The notes under the pieces were generated by a model, which was not told the origin of the DNA, did no database searches, and saw only the letters and a program-made list of their open reading frames with translations. A stretch of 64,000 nucleotides of DNA. It comes from Seonamhaeicola sp. S2-3. GTDB lineage: Bacteria > Bacteroidota > Bacteroidia > Flavobacteriales > Flavobacteriaceae. Below, in pieces: positions 9,296 to 21,050 of the stretch. The DNA is taken from the NCBI RefSeq assembly GCF_001971785.1, contig NZ_CP019389.1, positions 1-64,000 on the forward strand, written 5' to 3'. Every line of letters begins with the position of its first letter. The first letter of the stretch is position 1. The position numbers were made by a program, and so were the translations under genes.

Positions 9296-10150
9296 TTAAC
9301 TTTTTGTGCTATACTTTTTTAATTCTTGGTCAACAACTTTTGCCATTTCTTTTACTTGCTCTACATATTTAGAATTAGCAAAAGATTTAACAAATGACTC
9401 GCTTGCTTCTTTAGCGTTCTCTAAACGCTGTTTTCTTATATGAACAACCTCACCTTCTATAGAACGGTTATACTCAACACTATTAACAGCCTGTTGGTAA
9501 ATAGCATCTAATCTATAAAAATTAGCATCTTCTCTTAGACTAGATCCAGGAAAATCATATAAAAAGTTATCAAAAGATTTTATGGCTGCATTAAAATCAT
9601 GTGTAAAACCAGGAGCAATTAAACTATATTGCTTAGCAATAGCAAAAGCTTTTTGCTCTAGTTTAAACTCTAATTCCTTAACTAATTTATTAGCTTCTGG
9701 TAAATATTCTGATTCTGGGAATCTATTAATAAACTCTTGTATTTTTTCTATAGCTTCTGTGGTTTCTGTTTGATCTTTAGTGTAAACAGGTGAAAGCATA
9801 TAATAACTCTGAGCACTTAAAAACGAAGCCTCTTCTCTTTTTTCACTCTTTGGATATGCTGTTGCAAACTGCTCAAACCTGTAAGATGAAATGTAATAGT
9901 CTTTCATTTTATAAAAGGTCATAGCGTACAAGTACATTAGCTTTTCTGCTTGAGGTTTCCCTCTGTACTCTGGCACTATTTGAGCAAAAAGCCTGTTGGC
10001 TTTAGCATACTTTCCTTCATTGTACAGCGCTTCTCCCATTTTAAATTTTTCGGCAGTGGCTCCTTCTCCAGAGGCTTTAAGTACCTTTTGATACTCACTA
10101 CACGAACTAAAAACGACTAACGCTACTAATATGTAAAAAAACTTCTTCAT
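9296..10150 (-). CDS. bamD: outer membrane protein assembly factor BamD
   Basis: A 284-residue lipoprotein of the BAM complex that helps insert beta-barrel proteins into the outer membrane. It has a lipoprotein signal peptide (MKKFFYILVALVVFSSC, acylated Cys at 17). Tetratricopeptide helices follow, for example GEALYNEGKYAKANRLF near 42-58 and later FPESEYLPEANKLVKELE. The bamD-rpoZ-coaBC order is characteristic of Bacteroidota. It is the first gene of this minus-strand unit, with a candidate -7 box just upstream. Confidence 0.92.
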   Translation of the reverse strand: MKKFFYILVALVVFSSCSEYQKVLKASGEGATAEKFKMGEALYNEGKYAKANRLFAQIVPEYRGKPQAEKLMYLYAMTFYKMKDYYISSYRFEQFATAYPKSEKREEASFLSAQSYYMLSPVYTKDQTETTEAIEKIQEFINRFPESEYLPEANKLVKELEFKLEQKAFAIAKQYSLIAPGFTHDFNAAIKSFDNFLYDFPGSSLREDANFYRLDAIYQQAVNSVEYNRSIEGEVVHIRKQRLENAKEASESFVKSFANSKYVEQVKEMAKVVDQELKKYSTKS

Positions 10151-10167
10151 AGATTTTAAACAGAATG

Positions 10168-10175
10168 CAAAATTA
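10168..10175 (-). promoter_or_regulatory. candidate -7 promoter box for the bamD operon
   Basis: The minus strand reads TAATTTTG, matching TAnnTTTG, 17 bases before the bamD start. No -33 element stands out. Confidence 0.4.
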
Positions 10176-10324
10176 AGTTATTATTATGGATTTTAAAAAT
10201 ATTATTTAACAGCTAAAATAACTGCTTAATCTTAGTAACGATAAGGATTAAGTAATATTTAACTTTTTTACTTAAAAAGTTACTACTTTACTCTATAAAT
10301 ATTGCAAAAAAGCTTGATATAAAA

Positions 10325-11197
10325 TTAAGCTAAATAAGCTTTAATTTTCTCTTTTAAAGCACTTGATGCTGGTACAACTGGCAAACGTACAGTATCTTGA
10401 CATAGGTTAAGGGCTTCAAAAACAGCTTTAATGCCTGCCGGATTATTTTCTTCAAAAATGTACCCAATAATATCCATTAATTTAAAATGCAGTTTATAAG
10501 CTTCTTTAGCATTTCCTTTTAAACCTAAACGAATCATTTCAGTAAAATCTTTAGGTAACGCTTGACCTATTACGGAAATAACGCCTGCACCACCTGCCAA
10601 AACAACACCTAAAGCTAAATCGTCATCACCAGAAATTATTAAAAAATCATCTGGTTTATTTTTCAAGAGTTCTAAATATTGAGACATGTTATTTCCTGCT
10701 TCTTTAACTGCAATAATATTTTTAAAATCATTAGCTAATCTTAAAGTGGTAGATGGCTCCATGTTTTTTGCGGTTCTACCTGGTACATTATATAAAATAA
10801 CATCAATTGGAGATGCTTCTGCAACCGCTTTAAAGTGCTGATATAATCCTTCTTGAGTTGGCTTATTATAGTATGGAGACACAGATAAAACAGCATCAAT
10901 ACCACTAAAATCTGTAGCTTTTATTTCATCTACTACTTGTGCTGTGTTATTTCCTCCAATTCCTAAAACTAATGGCAAACGCCCGTTATTAGTTTCAGAA
11001 ATAGTTTTTATTACCTCTTTCTTTTCTTGTTTTGTTAGTGTAACACTTTCTCCTGTAGTTCCGCAAATTACAAGGTATTCTACTCCATTTTCAATATTGT
11101 AATTTACAATATTAGCCAATGCTAAGTGGTCTACAGTTAAATCTGAATTAAATGGTGTAACCAATGCAACTCCGGTTCCTAAAAACTTACTACTCAT
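10325..11197 (-). CDS. dapA: 4-hydroxy-tetrahydrodipicolinate synthase
   Basis: A 290-residue class I aldolase-type TIM barrel that condenses pyruvate with aspartate semialdehyde, the entry to lysine and diaminopimelate synthesis. The motifs are intact: GTTGESVTL near 46, the Tyr-containing [22 protein letters not shown], and the Schiff-base Lys in IAVKEAGNN. Length is standard. It starts one base after the preceding gene, so the two form an operon; dapF is elsewhere in the window (26.9 kb). Confidence 0.95.
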   Translation of the reverse strand: MSSKFLGTGVALVTPFNSDLTVDHLALANIVNYNIENGVEYLVICGTTGESVTLTKQEKKEVIKTISETNNGRLPLVLGIGGNNTAQVVDEIKATDFSGIDAVLSVSPYYNKPTQEGLYQHFKAVAEASPIDVILYNVPGRTAKNMEPSTTLRLANDFKNIIAVKEAGNNMSQYLELLKNKPDDFLIISGDDDLALGVVLAGGAGVISVIGQALPKDFTEMIRLGLKGNAKEAYKLHFKLMDIIGYIFEENNPAGIKAVFEALNLCQDTVRLPVVPASSALKEKIKAYLA

Positions 11198-11198
11198 T

Positions 11199-11717
11199 TT
11201 AAATTTTATTTAATATAGTCAAGTACTTAAAAATTTCATTTTTAAACACGTCAAATTCTTTTATATCGGTTTTAATAATTAAATCATTTAACCGTTCATC
11301 ACTAACCAAAATACCTACTTTAAATTTTGCTTTAGATGCGGCTGTCATTAACTTTAATTCTATATTATCATGCAGATAATAACTTATTAAAACATCAAAA
11401 TCTTTATTTAAAAAAGATTGCAATTCTACGTTCTTTACAACACCTTTCCAACCAAAATCTTTAGGGGTAAAGCAATCATCCCAAGAGTTTAAATTTTCTT
11501 TATTAGTTTCAGAAAAAGCTACAATTTTAAGTTTATTTGTTCTAACTTTAATTAAATCAGCCAGCTTTCTAAAGCTTTCCAAATCATCAAACTCATCAAT
11601 ATTCAAGATAATACCTAAACTTTGTACTTCACTTTTGGTAGTATTTACCTCTCTTTCAGTTAACAATTTGTTTAAGTACTTTTTATTAGATTTTTCTTTA
11701 AAACCCTTTAAAATCAT
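11199..11717 (-). CDS. conserved hypothetical protein (possibly DUF6913)
   Basis: A 172-residue soluble protein with a basic N-terminus ([19 protein letters not shown]) and alternating beta/alpha pattern, including KLKIVAFSE and DVLISYY. No catalytic motif is recognised. I recall proteins of this size and N-terminus labelled DUF6913 immediately upstream of dapA in flavobacteria. It is one base from dapA and divergent from the nucleotidase gene. The region just upstream has two overlapping -7 matches. Function unknown. Confidence 0.7.
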   Translation of the reverse strand: MILKGFKEKSNKKYLNKLLTEREVNTTKSEVQSLGIILNIDEFDDLESFRKLADLIKVRTNKLKIVAFSETNKENLNSWDDCFTPKDFGWKGVVKNVELQSFLNKDFDVLISYYLHDNIELKLMTAASKAKFKVGILVSDERLNDLIIKTDIKEFDVFKNEIFKYLTILNKI

Positions 11718-11735
11718 TTATCTTTATACTTTGCG

Positions 11736-11752
11736 CAAAGGTAGCAAAAGTA
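11736..11752 (-). promoter_or_regulatory. two candidate -7 boxes for the DUF6913-dapA unit
   Basis: On the minus strand TACCTTTG (11743-11736) and TACTTTTG (11752-11745) both fit TAnnTTTG, 18-28 bases ahead of the start codon. They lie in a 58-base divergent gap shared with the nucleotidase gene. Confidence 0.4.
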
Positions 11753-11775
11753 CATTCAAAAAATTGATTTTACAC

Positions 11776-12531
11776 ATGAGGTTTACACATTTATTTATTT
11801 TGTTAAATTTTTTAATTCTTTTTAGTTGTAAAGACCATAATTTACACTTATCAAAAATTGAAGGCAAACAAATTTTAATATCAGATTCTATACCTTCTAA
11901 CACTAATATTGAAGCTTTTATTAAGCCCTTTAGGGAGCATATTGAAAAGGATTTAGACAGTGTTTTAGCCTACTCTCCTAATACATACACTAAAAACGAT
12001 GCCGAATTAAACACTGCTATTGGCAATTTATTAGCAGATATGGTTTACACCGAAGGAAATCCCATTTTTAACAAAAGAACTGGAAACAACATTGATATAG
12101 TTGTTTTAAATCATGGGGGTATTCGTGCTCCTATTTTTAAAGGTCCACTAACAGCAAGAACTGCTTATCAAATAATGCCTTTTGAAAATAAAATTGTTGT
12201 GGTTGGACTAAAAGGAAACAAAATTAATGTTATAGTTAATGACTTAGTTTCTAGAAAAAAAGCCCACCCATTTTTTGGGTTAAAAATTCATTTAGACCAA
12301 GAATACAACCTTATTGAAGCTACAGTGAACAATAAGCCTATTGATGAAAACAAAATATATTATGTAGCTACTAGTGATTATTTATATAATAATGGAGATG
12401 GTATGTCTTTTTTTAAACCCAATGAAAGTATGATAAATTTAGATTACAAAATTAGAAATGCCATTATTGATTATTTAAAAAAGGTTGACACTATTAACCC
12501 CGTAAGAGACGATAGATTTATTAGAAAATAA
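11776..12531 (+). CDS. 5'-nucleotidase C-terminal domain lipoprotein (split UshA-type)
   Basis: A 251-residue lipoprotein: MRFTHLFILLNFLILFSC is a lipoprotein signal with Cys at 18. I chose this ATG because a longer open frame from 11635 runs through the divergent promoter region and lacks a signal at its start. The mature protein matches the substrate-binding half of the UshA 5'-nucleotidase family: IGNLLADM, LNHGGIRAP and the YYVATSDYLYNNGDGMSFF segment. The catalytic metallophosphatase half is the next gene, one base downstream, so the pair forms a split enzyme in reversed domain order. Confidence 0.88.
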   Translation: MRFTHLFILLNFLILFSCKDHNLHLSKIEGKQILISDSIPSNTNIEAFIKPFREHIEKDLDSVLAYSPNTYTKNDAELNTAIGNLLADMVYTEGNPIFNKRTGNNIDIVVLNHGGIRAPIFKGPLTARTAYQIMPFENKIVVVGLKGNKINVIVNDLVSRKKAHPFFGLKIHLDQEYNLIEATVNNKPIDENKIYYVATSDYLYNNGDGMSFFKPNESMINLDYKIRNAIIDYLKKVDTINPVRDDRFIRK

Positions 12532-12532
12532 C

Positions 12533-13447
12533 ATGAAAAGAAGAAATTTTATACAACAACTATCTGCAGGAAGCGCTTTAGCTATTGGAGGTTTAGGATT
12601 ACAGTCATTTATAACAACTCCAAAAACAACTAAAATAACCATTCTTCACACTAACGATGTTCATAGCCACATAGACCCTTTTGGACCTAATGATGGTAGA
12701 AATGCCAACACAGGTGGTGTAGCAAGACGCGCTACTTTAATTGAATCTATAAGAAATGAAAACCCTAACACATTATTACTTGATGCTGGCGATATTTTTC
12801 AGGGGACTCCCTACTTTAATTATTACGGTGGGGAATTAGAATTTAAGCTAATGAGTATGCTTAAATACGACTTAGCAACCGTTGGAAATCATGATTTTGA
12901 TAATGGTATTGATGGCTTATACGCCCAATTACCACATGCAAAATTTGAATTTGTTTCTGCTAATTATGATTTTAGTAATACCATTATGGATACCCATGTA
13001 AAACCTTATAAAGTATTTAAAAAAGACGGCATTAAAATAGGCGTTTTTGGTTTAGGTATTAAATTAAGTGGCTTAGTTGAAAAATCTTTATACAAAGAAA
13101 CTAAATACTTAGACCCTATTGAAATAAGCCAAGATATGAGCAGAATTTTAAAAACTGAAGAAAAATGCGATTTAATTATTTGTCTTTCGCATTTAGGGTA
13201 CCATTATAAAACAGCACCAAACAATATTAGCGACTTAAATCTTGCAGCTGCAACAAAAGATATTGACCTTATTATTGGAGGACACACGCATACCTTCTTA
13301 AAAAAACCTACAGTTGTAAAAAATGTTGAAGGTAAAAATATGCTTGTAAATCAGGTTGGGTGCTACGGAATTAACTTAGGTAAAATAGATTTTTATTTTG
13401 ATAATGATAAAAACAAAACAGCTAACGGAACCTCTATAATAGTTTAA
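12533..13447 (+). CDS. 5'-nucleotidase metallophosphatase domain protein (split UshA-type)
   Basis: A 304-residue calcineurin-like phosphoesterase. The N-terminus MKRRNFIQQLSAGSALAIGG has a twin-arginine-like export signal. Metal-ligand motifs appear in order: HTNDVHSH, DAGDIFQGT, VGNHDFDNG, LSHLGYHYK and GGHTHTF. The protein ends where UshA would continue into its C-terminal domain, which is instead encoded by the upstream gene one base away. Likely periplasmic hydrolysis of nucleotides or related phosphoesters. Confidence 0.9.
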   Translation: MKRRNFIQQLSAGSALAIGGLGLQSFITTPKTTKITILHTNDVHSHIDPFGPNDGRNANTGGVARRATLIESIRNENPNTLLLDAGDIFQGTPYFNYYGGELEFKLMSMLKYDLATVGNHDFDNGIDGLYAQLPHAKFEFVSANYDFSNTIMDTHVKPYKVFKKDGIKIGVFGLGIKLSGLVEKSLYKETKYLDPIEISQDMSRILKTEEKCDLIICLSHLGYHYKTAPNNISDLNLAAATKDIDLIIGGHTHTFLKKPTVVKNVEGKNMLVNQVGCYGINLGKIDFYFDNDKNKTANGTSIIV

Positions 13448-13514
13448 AACCTATTATACTGTTTCTTAGGGAGTAATTTATTAATCTTTAAACTTTAATA
13501 TGTATCAGGACACT

Positions 13515-14255
13515 TTATACATATATATCATCTAAATCTTCCTCTTTAATATTTTTATAACCAATTTGTTTGCAGAAGAAATAAAATGCAGCAACAACTA
13601 ATGTAGTTGCTATAAAGTTTAATAAATTACGCTGTGTTATGTATATATAAGCTACATCAATTACTTCAGAAAAGACTAAACACAAGGTACCTATAAACAT
13701 GAATAATGCCTTTTTATTATCTCTGTAAAAGTAATTTAACAAAGAAACTGATAGCAAAAGCAACATTACTATATTGTAAACTAACTCTAAATAATATCCT
13801 ACTTTAAGCATTTCCTTTTCGGGATCTACAATTACCTGCAACACATACACTAAATAAATATTAAGCATTGTAAGCACAATTATATGTATAGTATAATTCT
13901 TTAAAACATGTAAAAAATTAAGCGATCTACATATCTCTATTATTAAAAATGTATAGGATAAGACATACATAGCATTACCCACATAGTAATCTATTTCATA
14001 CAATAAAGACGAAGATTCACTGTAAGGAATAAGGTTTATAATTAAACCCATTAAATCTGATAAAGCATAAAATATTAAAAACAATGAAAAATATCTTGTT
14101 TTGTTTTTATAAAACACAAAATAAGCAATAGCTATTACTGGTAAGATTAAAGCATCTAAAGTAAAAGCTACAACTTGCTCTCCTATAAACCCGAAAATGG
14201 TAAATAGTATGTAAATTACAATGACTAAGCTTGCCAAAACTTTAGACTTATTCAT
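13515..14255 (-). CDS. multi-pass membrane protein, unknown function
   Basis: A 246-residue integral membrane protein with about seven or eight hydrophobic segments spaced throughout, and a short charged tail (KEEDLDDIYV). I start at the Met at 14255 (MNKSKVLASLVIVIY) because the 15 residues of the longer frame look like untranslated leader. The layout resembles YhhN-like/lysoplasmalogenase proteins, but no motif confirms this. It converges on the nucleotidase gene and lies downstream of ligA on the same strand with an 87-base gap. Confidence 0.7.
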   Translation of the reverse strand: MNKSKVLASLVIVIYILFTIFGFIGEQVVAFTLDALILPVIAIAYFVFYKNKTRYFSLFLIFYALSDLMGLIINLIPYSESSSLLYEIDYYVGNAMYVLSYTFLIIEICRSLNFLHVLKNYTIHIIVLTMLNIYLVYVLQVIVDPEKEMLKVGYYLELVYNIVMLLLLSVSLLNYFYRDNKKALFMFIGTLCLVFSEVIDVAYIYITQRNLLNFIATTLVVAAFYFFCKQIGYKNIKEEDLDDIYV

Positions 14256-14342
14256 TTCTTTAATGTTTGATTTGATGACAAATATAAATAAAAATAACAA
14301 ATAAACGATAAAAAATTACACTTTATCGATATTTGTTTTAGT

Positions 14343-17241
<2,899 letters not shown>

Positions 17242-17245
<4 letters not shown>

Positions 17246-17733
17246 AAATCCTTTATCATCCAAACACTACAACTATAATGCCCTGTATTTCCCAAAGCAC
17301 TTTTTAAATGCTTAAAACCAAAACTCTCGTAAATATGAATAGCTGCTTTTAATTGTGAAGCCGACTCTAAATAGCACTTGTTGTAACCCATTTTTTTAGC
17401 TGCTTGCAAACAAGTTTTAAACATCTTTTTACCGTAACCTTTACCTCTTACTTTAGGTGAAAAATACATTTTTTGAAGTTCACAGATTCCTTCATCAAAA
17501 TCTTTTAAAGGCTTAATACCTGCTCCTCCTAAAATCTCGCCATTATTATCAATTACAAAATATATTTCACCATTATTTTGATAAGATTCAAACATTTTTG
17601 GGGTTGCTTCATCTTCATAAGCCGTTCCTGTTAAAGGAATTTTAAACTCATGAAAACATGCCCTAATTATTTGTTCTATTTGAGCATTATCTTCTGGCTT
17701 TATTTTTCGAATAACAATAGTATCTTTACTCAC
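17242..17733 (-). CDS. GNAT family N-acetyltransferase
   Basis: A 163-residue acetyltransferase of the GNAT fold. The acetyl-CoA pyrophosphate loop is VRGKGYGKKM near residues 94-103, preceded by the ELQKMYFSPK strand and followed by GYNKCYLESA. The substrate cannot be told from sequence. Its stop overlaps the prmC start by four bases; it is the head of the GNAT-prmC-ligA run and divergent from the LEA-type lipoprotein gene. Confidence 0.88.
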
Positions 17734-17780
17734 TTTAAATTGGTACTTTTATGCAAGTGAAGATACTTAAATATGAAACA

Positions 17781-18242
17781 ATGAAATTAAAGCCATTCAT
17801 TATTTTATCAACAATATTATTAGTAATTTTTAGCTGCACTGTTAAAGAAAAACCAGAGTTTTTAAGAGTTGAAAACATTAAAGTTTTAGAATCTACCTCT
17901 AAAAACATTACGTTTACTGCAGATGCCCTGTTTTTAAACCCTAATGATATTGGTGGCAAACTAAAAACAGATGCCATAAAAGTATTTGTTAATGATAATG
18001 AAATGGCCACAGTATCTACCAAAAGTTTTGATGTACCTGCAAAAAATGAGTTTTCTATACCATTAAAAGCAGTTATTCCTACCGATAGTATTTTTAGCAA
18101 TAAAAGTATTAGCGGTTTAATAGGAAGTTTATTAAGCAAAAAAATTAAAGTGCAGTACAAAGGTGATATTATTTACAAAGTCTTTGGTTTCTCATACACC
18201 TATAATGTTGATGAAACCGAAAATGTAAAAATTAAATTATAA
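17781..18242 (+). CDS. LEA type 2 family lipoprotein
   Basis: A 153-residue lipoprotein. The ATG at 17781 begins MKLKPFIILSTILLVIFSC, a good lipoprotein signal with Cys at 19; an in-frame start 30 bases upstream would only add residues before it. The mature part (about 90 residues of beta strands with NITFTADALFLNPNDIGGKL) matches the water-stress/LEA14 fold seen in periplasmic proteins. Role unknown. It is three bases from ribD and is probably the first gene of a four-gene run. Confidence 0.82.
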   Translation: MKLKPFIILSTILLVIFSCTVKEKPEFLRVENIKVLESTSKNITFTADALFLNPNDIGGKLKTDAIKVFVNDNEMATVSTKSFDVPAKNEFSIPLKAVIPTDSIFSNKSISGLIGSLLSKKIKVQYKGDIIYKVFGFSYTYNVDETENVKIKL

Positions 18243-18245
18243 CCA

Positions 18246-19250
18246 TTGAAACAAAACGAAATTTACATAAAACGTTGCATTGAAATTGCAAAAAACGGCT
18301 TAGGAACTACCAGACCAAACCCCATGGTAGGTGCTGTTATTGTTAACAATAAAAAAATTATTGGCGAAGGTTACACCAGTGCTTATGGTGGCCCTCATGC
18401 CGAAGTAAATGCTATAAATTCTGTTAAAAACAAAGACCTTTTAAAAACATCTACTCTATATGTAACGTTAGAACCTTGTTCTCATTTTGGGAAAACACCT
18501 CCTTGTAGTGATTTAATTATTAAGAACGAAATTCCTAATGTAGTTATTGGATGTATTGATGACAATGAGCAAGTAGCAGGAAAAGGTGTAAAAAAACTTA
18601 TTGATGCTGGTGTAAATGTAACCGTTGGGGTTTTAGAAACAGCTTGCAAAACACTCCACAAACGCTTTTTTACATTTCATAATAAAAAAAGACCTTATAT
18701 AATACTAAAATGGGCAGAAACCTCAGATGGCTTTATTGCTCCTAAAACCAAAAACGAACAAAAACCTGTTTGGATAACCAACAAATACTCCAGACAATTG
18801 GTACATAAATGGCGAAGTGAAGAACAAGCTATTTTAGTTGGCACTAACACTGTTTTACAAGACAACCCTAGTTTAACGGTGCGTGATTGGACTGGACAAA
18901 ACCCAGTTAGAATTGTAATTGATAAAGACAACAAACTTTCTAAAAGTTTTAATGTTTTTAATAATGATGCAAAAACCATTTTGATAAACACTAAAAATAC
19001 AGATTTCTCTAAGCCTTTAGCCAAACAAATTTGCAACGTACTTTTTGAAAATGATATAAATTCAGTTATAATTGAGGGTGGCTCAAAAACTCTTCAAACA
19101 TTTATAAATGAAAACCTCTGGGATGAAGCACGAATTTTTTACGGAACTACCTCTTTTAAAGAAGGAGTTAAAGCCCCAAAAATTAGTGGAAATGTAATTT
19201 ATACAGAAAACATAAAAGAAGATATTCTTAAAATTCATAAGAATGATTAG
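18246..19250 (+). CDS. ribD: bifunctional riboflavin deaminase/reductase
   Basis: A 334-residue enzyme for the second and third steps of riboflavin synthesis. The N-terminal deaminase (1 to about 145) has the zinc ligands in GGPHAEVNA and TLEPCSHFGKTPPC. The C-terminal reductase begins KKRPYIILKWAETSDGFI. The start is TTG at 18246; no ATG exists before the conserved TTRPNPMVGAV segment and the N-terminus aligns with what I know of the family. Its stop overlaps the next gene by 8 bases. Confidence 0.94.
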   Translation: MKQNEIYIKRCIEIAKNGLGTTRPNPMVGAVIVNNKKIIGEGYTSAYGGPHAEVNAINSVKNKDLLKTSTLYVTLEPCSHFGKTPPCSDLIIKNEIPNVVIGCIDDNEQVAGKGVKKLIDAGVNVTVGVLETACKTLHKRFFTFHNKKRPYIILKWAETSDGFIAPKTKNEQKPVWITNKYSRQLVHKWRSEEQAILVGTNTVLQDNPSLTVRDWTGQNPVRIVIDKDNKLSKSFNVFNNDAKTILINTKNTDFSKPLAKQICNVLFENDINSVIIEGGSKTLQTFINENLWDEARIFYGTTSFKEGVKAPKISGNVIYTENIKEDILKIHKND

Positions 19251-19851
19251 CACTATTATTTTCGACTTTGGTAATGTTTTCATTAATCTTAATGATGCTT
19301 ACACCTTAGATTATATTAAACATTTTGAATCATCAGAACATTTTGAAGATATTATAAAAACTAACCTTTCTTATGAAAAAGGACTATTATCAACAGATGA
19401 ATTCCTAGATAATTATGTACGCTATTTCCCTAATCAATCTAAAGAAGACATCAAAAACAAATGGAATTCTATCTTAGATGACTTTCCTAAACATAGATTA
19501 GATTTTTTAATAGATTTAAAAGAAAACACCAATTACAATCTCATCCTTTTAAGCAACACCAATGAGCTTCATATAAATTGGGTTAAAGAAAACATTCCGT
19601 TTTATAACGAATTTAAAAATTGTTTTAACGCATTCTATTTATCACATAAAATACACCGAAGAAAACCAGATAAAAACGTTTTTAATTTTGTATTAAACAC
19701 AAACCAACTAAAACCAGAAGAATGCCTGTTTATAGATGATAATAAAGACAATATAAAAACCGCAAAATATTTAAACATTAACACATGGCATTTAAATCCT
19801 GCAAAAGAAGATGTTTGCAACTTGTTTAACGTAAAAAGTAGTTTATTCTAA
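19243..19851 (+). CDS. HAD family hydrolase (HAD-IA type)
   Basis: A 202-residue haloacid-dehalogenase-like hydrolase. Motif I is IIFDFGNVFINL with nucleophile Asp8; the second acidic residue is replaced by Asn, as in the YihX-like phosphatase branch. Motif II is LLSNTNELH, and the C-terminal LFIDDNKDNIKTAK carries the metal-binding acids. The cap is helical, residues about 20-90. It overlaps the ribD stop by 8 bases, so it could supply the poorly defined phosphatase step of riboflavin synthesis, but that is context only. Confidence 0.85.
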   Translation: MISTIIFDFGNVFINLNDAYTLDYIKHFESSEHFEDIIKTNLSYEKGLLSTDEFLDNYVRYFPNQSKEDIKNKWNSILDDFPKHRLDFLIDLKENTNYNLILLSNTNELHINWVKENIPFYNEFKNCFNAFYLSHKIHRRKPDKNVFNFVLNTNQLKPEECLFIDDNKDNIKTAKYLNINTWHLNPAKEDVCNLFNVKSSLF

Positions 19852-19854
19852 ATT

Positions 19855-20463
19855 TTGGAAGAAAAAGACACATATAAAACCATTACCTCTAGTACCGAAA
19901 ACATTTTATTTAAAGATAAAAACAGTAAATTTTTTGGTTATGCGTACCCTGTTTTAAATGAAGACCAAGCTAAAAGCCACATAGAACAATTAAAAAAAGA
20001 ACACCATGCCGCAAGACACTGGTGCTACGCCTATAAAATAGGAACAGAAAACGTTTTATTTAGAGCTAATGACGATGGCGAACCTAGTAACTCTGCAGGC
20101 ATGCCAATTTACAATCAGATACTTTCTTTTGATGTTACCAATATTTTAATTGTTGTGGTGAGATATTTTGGAGGTATTAAATTAGGTGTTAGCGGATTAA
20201 TTAATGCCTATAAAACCACTGCGCAATTAACCTTAGAAGCTTCAAATATAATTGAGAAAACTATTAATATTGATTACCTAATAACTTTTGATTACAAAAA
20301 CATGAATACCGTAATGCGGGTTATTAAAGAAAAGAAACTAAATGTTATTAATCAAGTTTTAGAATTAGATTGTAAAATCACCATTTCAGTTAGAAAAAAA
20401 GAAGCCGAAACTGCATTCAATATATTTAATAATCTCTATGAAATTGAAATAAAAAAACTTTAA
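19855..20463 (+). CDS. YigZ/IMPACT family protein
   Basis: A 202-residue protein of the UPF0029/IMPACT family. The conserved block RHWCYAYKIG, then NDDGEPSNSAGMPI and VVVRYFGGIKLGVSGLI, is complete; a ferredoxin-like C-terminal domain follows. The start is TTG at 19855, three bases after the HAD gene. Homologues have been linked to translation control in eukaryotes; the bacterial role is unclear. The 3' end overlaps the convergent thioesterase gene by four bases. Confidence 0.88.
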   Translation: MEEKDTYKTITSSTENILFKDKNSKFFGYAYPVLNEDQAKSHIEQLKKEHHAARHWCYAYKIGTENVLFRANDDGEPSNSAGMPIYNQILSFDVTNILIVVVRYFGGIKLGVSGLINAYKTTAQLTLEASNIIEKTINIDYLITFDYKNMNTVMRVIKEKKLNVINQVLELDCKITISVRKKEAETAFNIFNNLYEIEIKKL

Positions 20464-20864
20464 TCTAAGCTATCAATAGCATCTAATATATATTGTGGCG
20501 CTTTTGTAGGTCTATTGGTTTTAGTATCAATAAAAACTAACGTTGTACTTGCTGTAGTTAAAATTTCACCTTTTTCATTAGTTATTTCATATTCAAATTC
20601 AATCTTTGCTGTAGGCCTGCTTTTTAGTTGAGTTTTTACATTAATTACATCATCGTAACAAGCTGATTTTTTATAGTTTACATTTAAAGAAACTACTGGC
20701 AACATAATCCCATTTTCTTCCATAGATTTATAAGAAATTCCTAACTTTCTTAGCCATTCTATTCGTCCCATTTCTAAGTATAATGCATAATTACCATGAT
20801 ACACTACACCCATTTGGTCTGTTTCACCATATCTCACTCTTATTTGTATTTCGTCGAATTTCAT
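20460..20864 (-). CDS. YbgC-type acyl-CoA thioesterase (hotdog fold)
   Basis: A 134-residue hotdog thioesterase. The family motif RYGETDQMGVVYHGNYALYL holds the catalytic Asp region and a His-Gly-Asn triad segment at about residues 9-28. Length is typical. The substrate is probably a short or medium acyl-CoA or acyl-ACP. It is a single gene facing yigZ and divergent from dnaA. Confidence 0.88.
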   Translation of the reverse strand: MKFDEIQIRVRYGETDQMGVVYHGNYALYLEMGRIEWLRKLGISYKSMEENGIMLPVVSLNVNYKKSACYDDVINVKTQLKSRPTAKIEFEYEITNEKGEILTTASTTLVFIDTKTNRPTKAPQYILDAIDSLD

Positions 20865-21050
20865 TGTATTAATTAAATATTTTTTTGTAGTTTCGGAAAG
20901 TAGATAAACATGAGAAAAAATTTCTAAAAATTCAATAGAGTTTGATTTTTTTTTTAAGAATTTTGTTCACATATTTGCCACAGAGAATGGGACAAATGTA
21001 TTGGGGATCTCTTTCTAATTTTAGCTAACTATAAACCTTAAAATTTAACA

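Noticed and set aside
10228-10260. terminator of dapA formed by CTTAATC/GATTAAG
   Set aside because: A stem exists, but no clear T tract follows it on the minus strand, so it was not listed as a terminator.
17735-18160. 141-codon open frame antisense to the LEA-type lipoprotein gene
   Set aside because: Its entire length is the mirror of a credible lipoprotein gene with signal peptide; its own translation shows no signal, domain or start context.
20865-21050. dnaA upstream gap as a replication origin
   Set aside because: I looked for clusters of TTATCCACA-like DnaA boxes and an AT-rich unwinding repeat and found only single poor matches such as TTGTTCACA.
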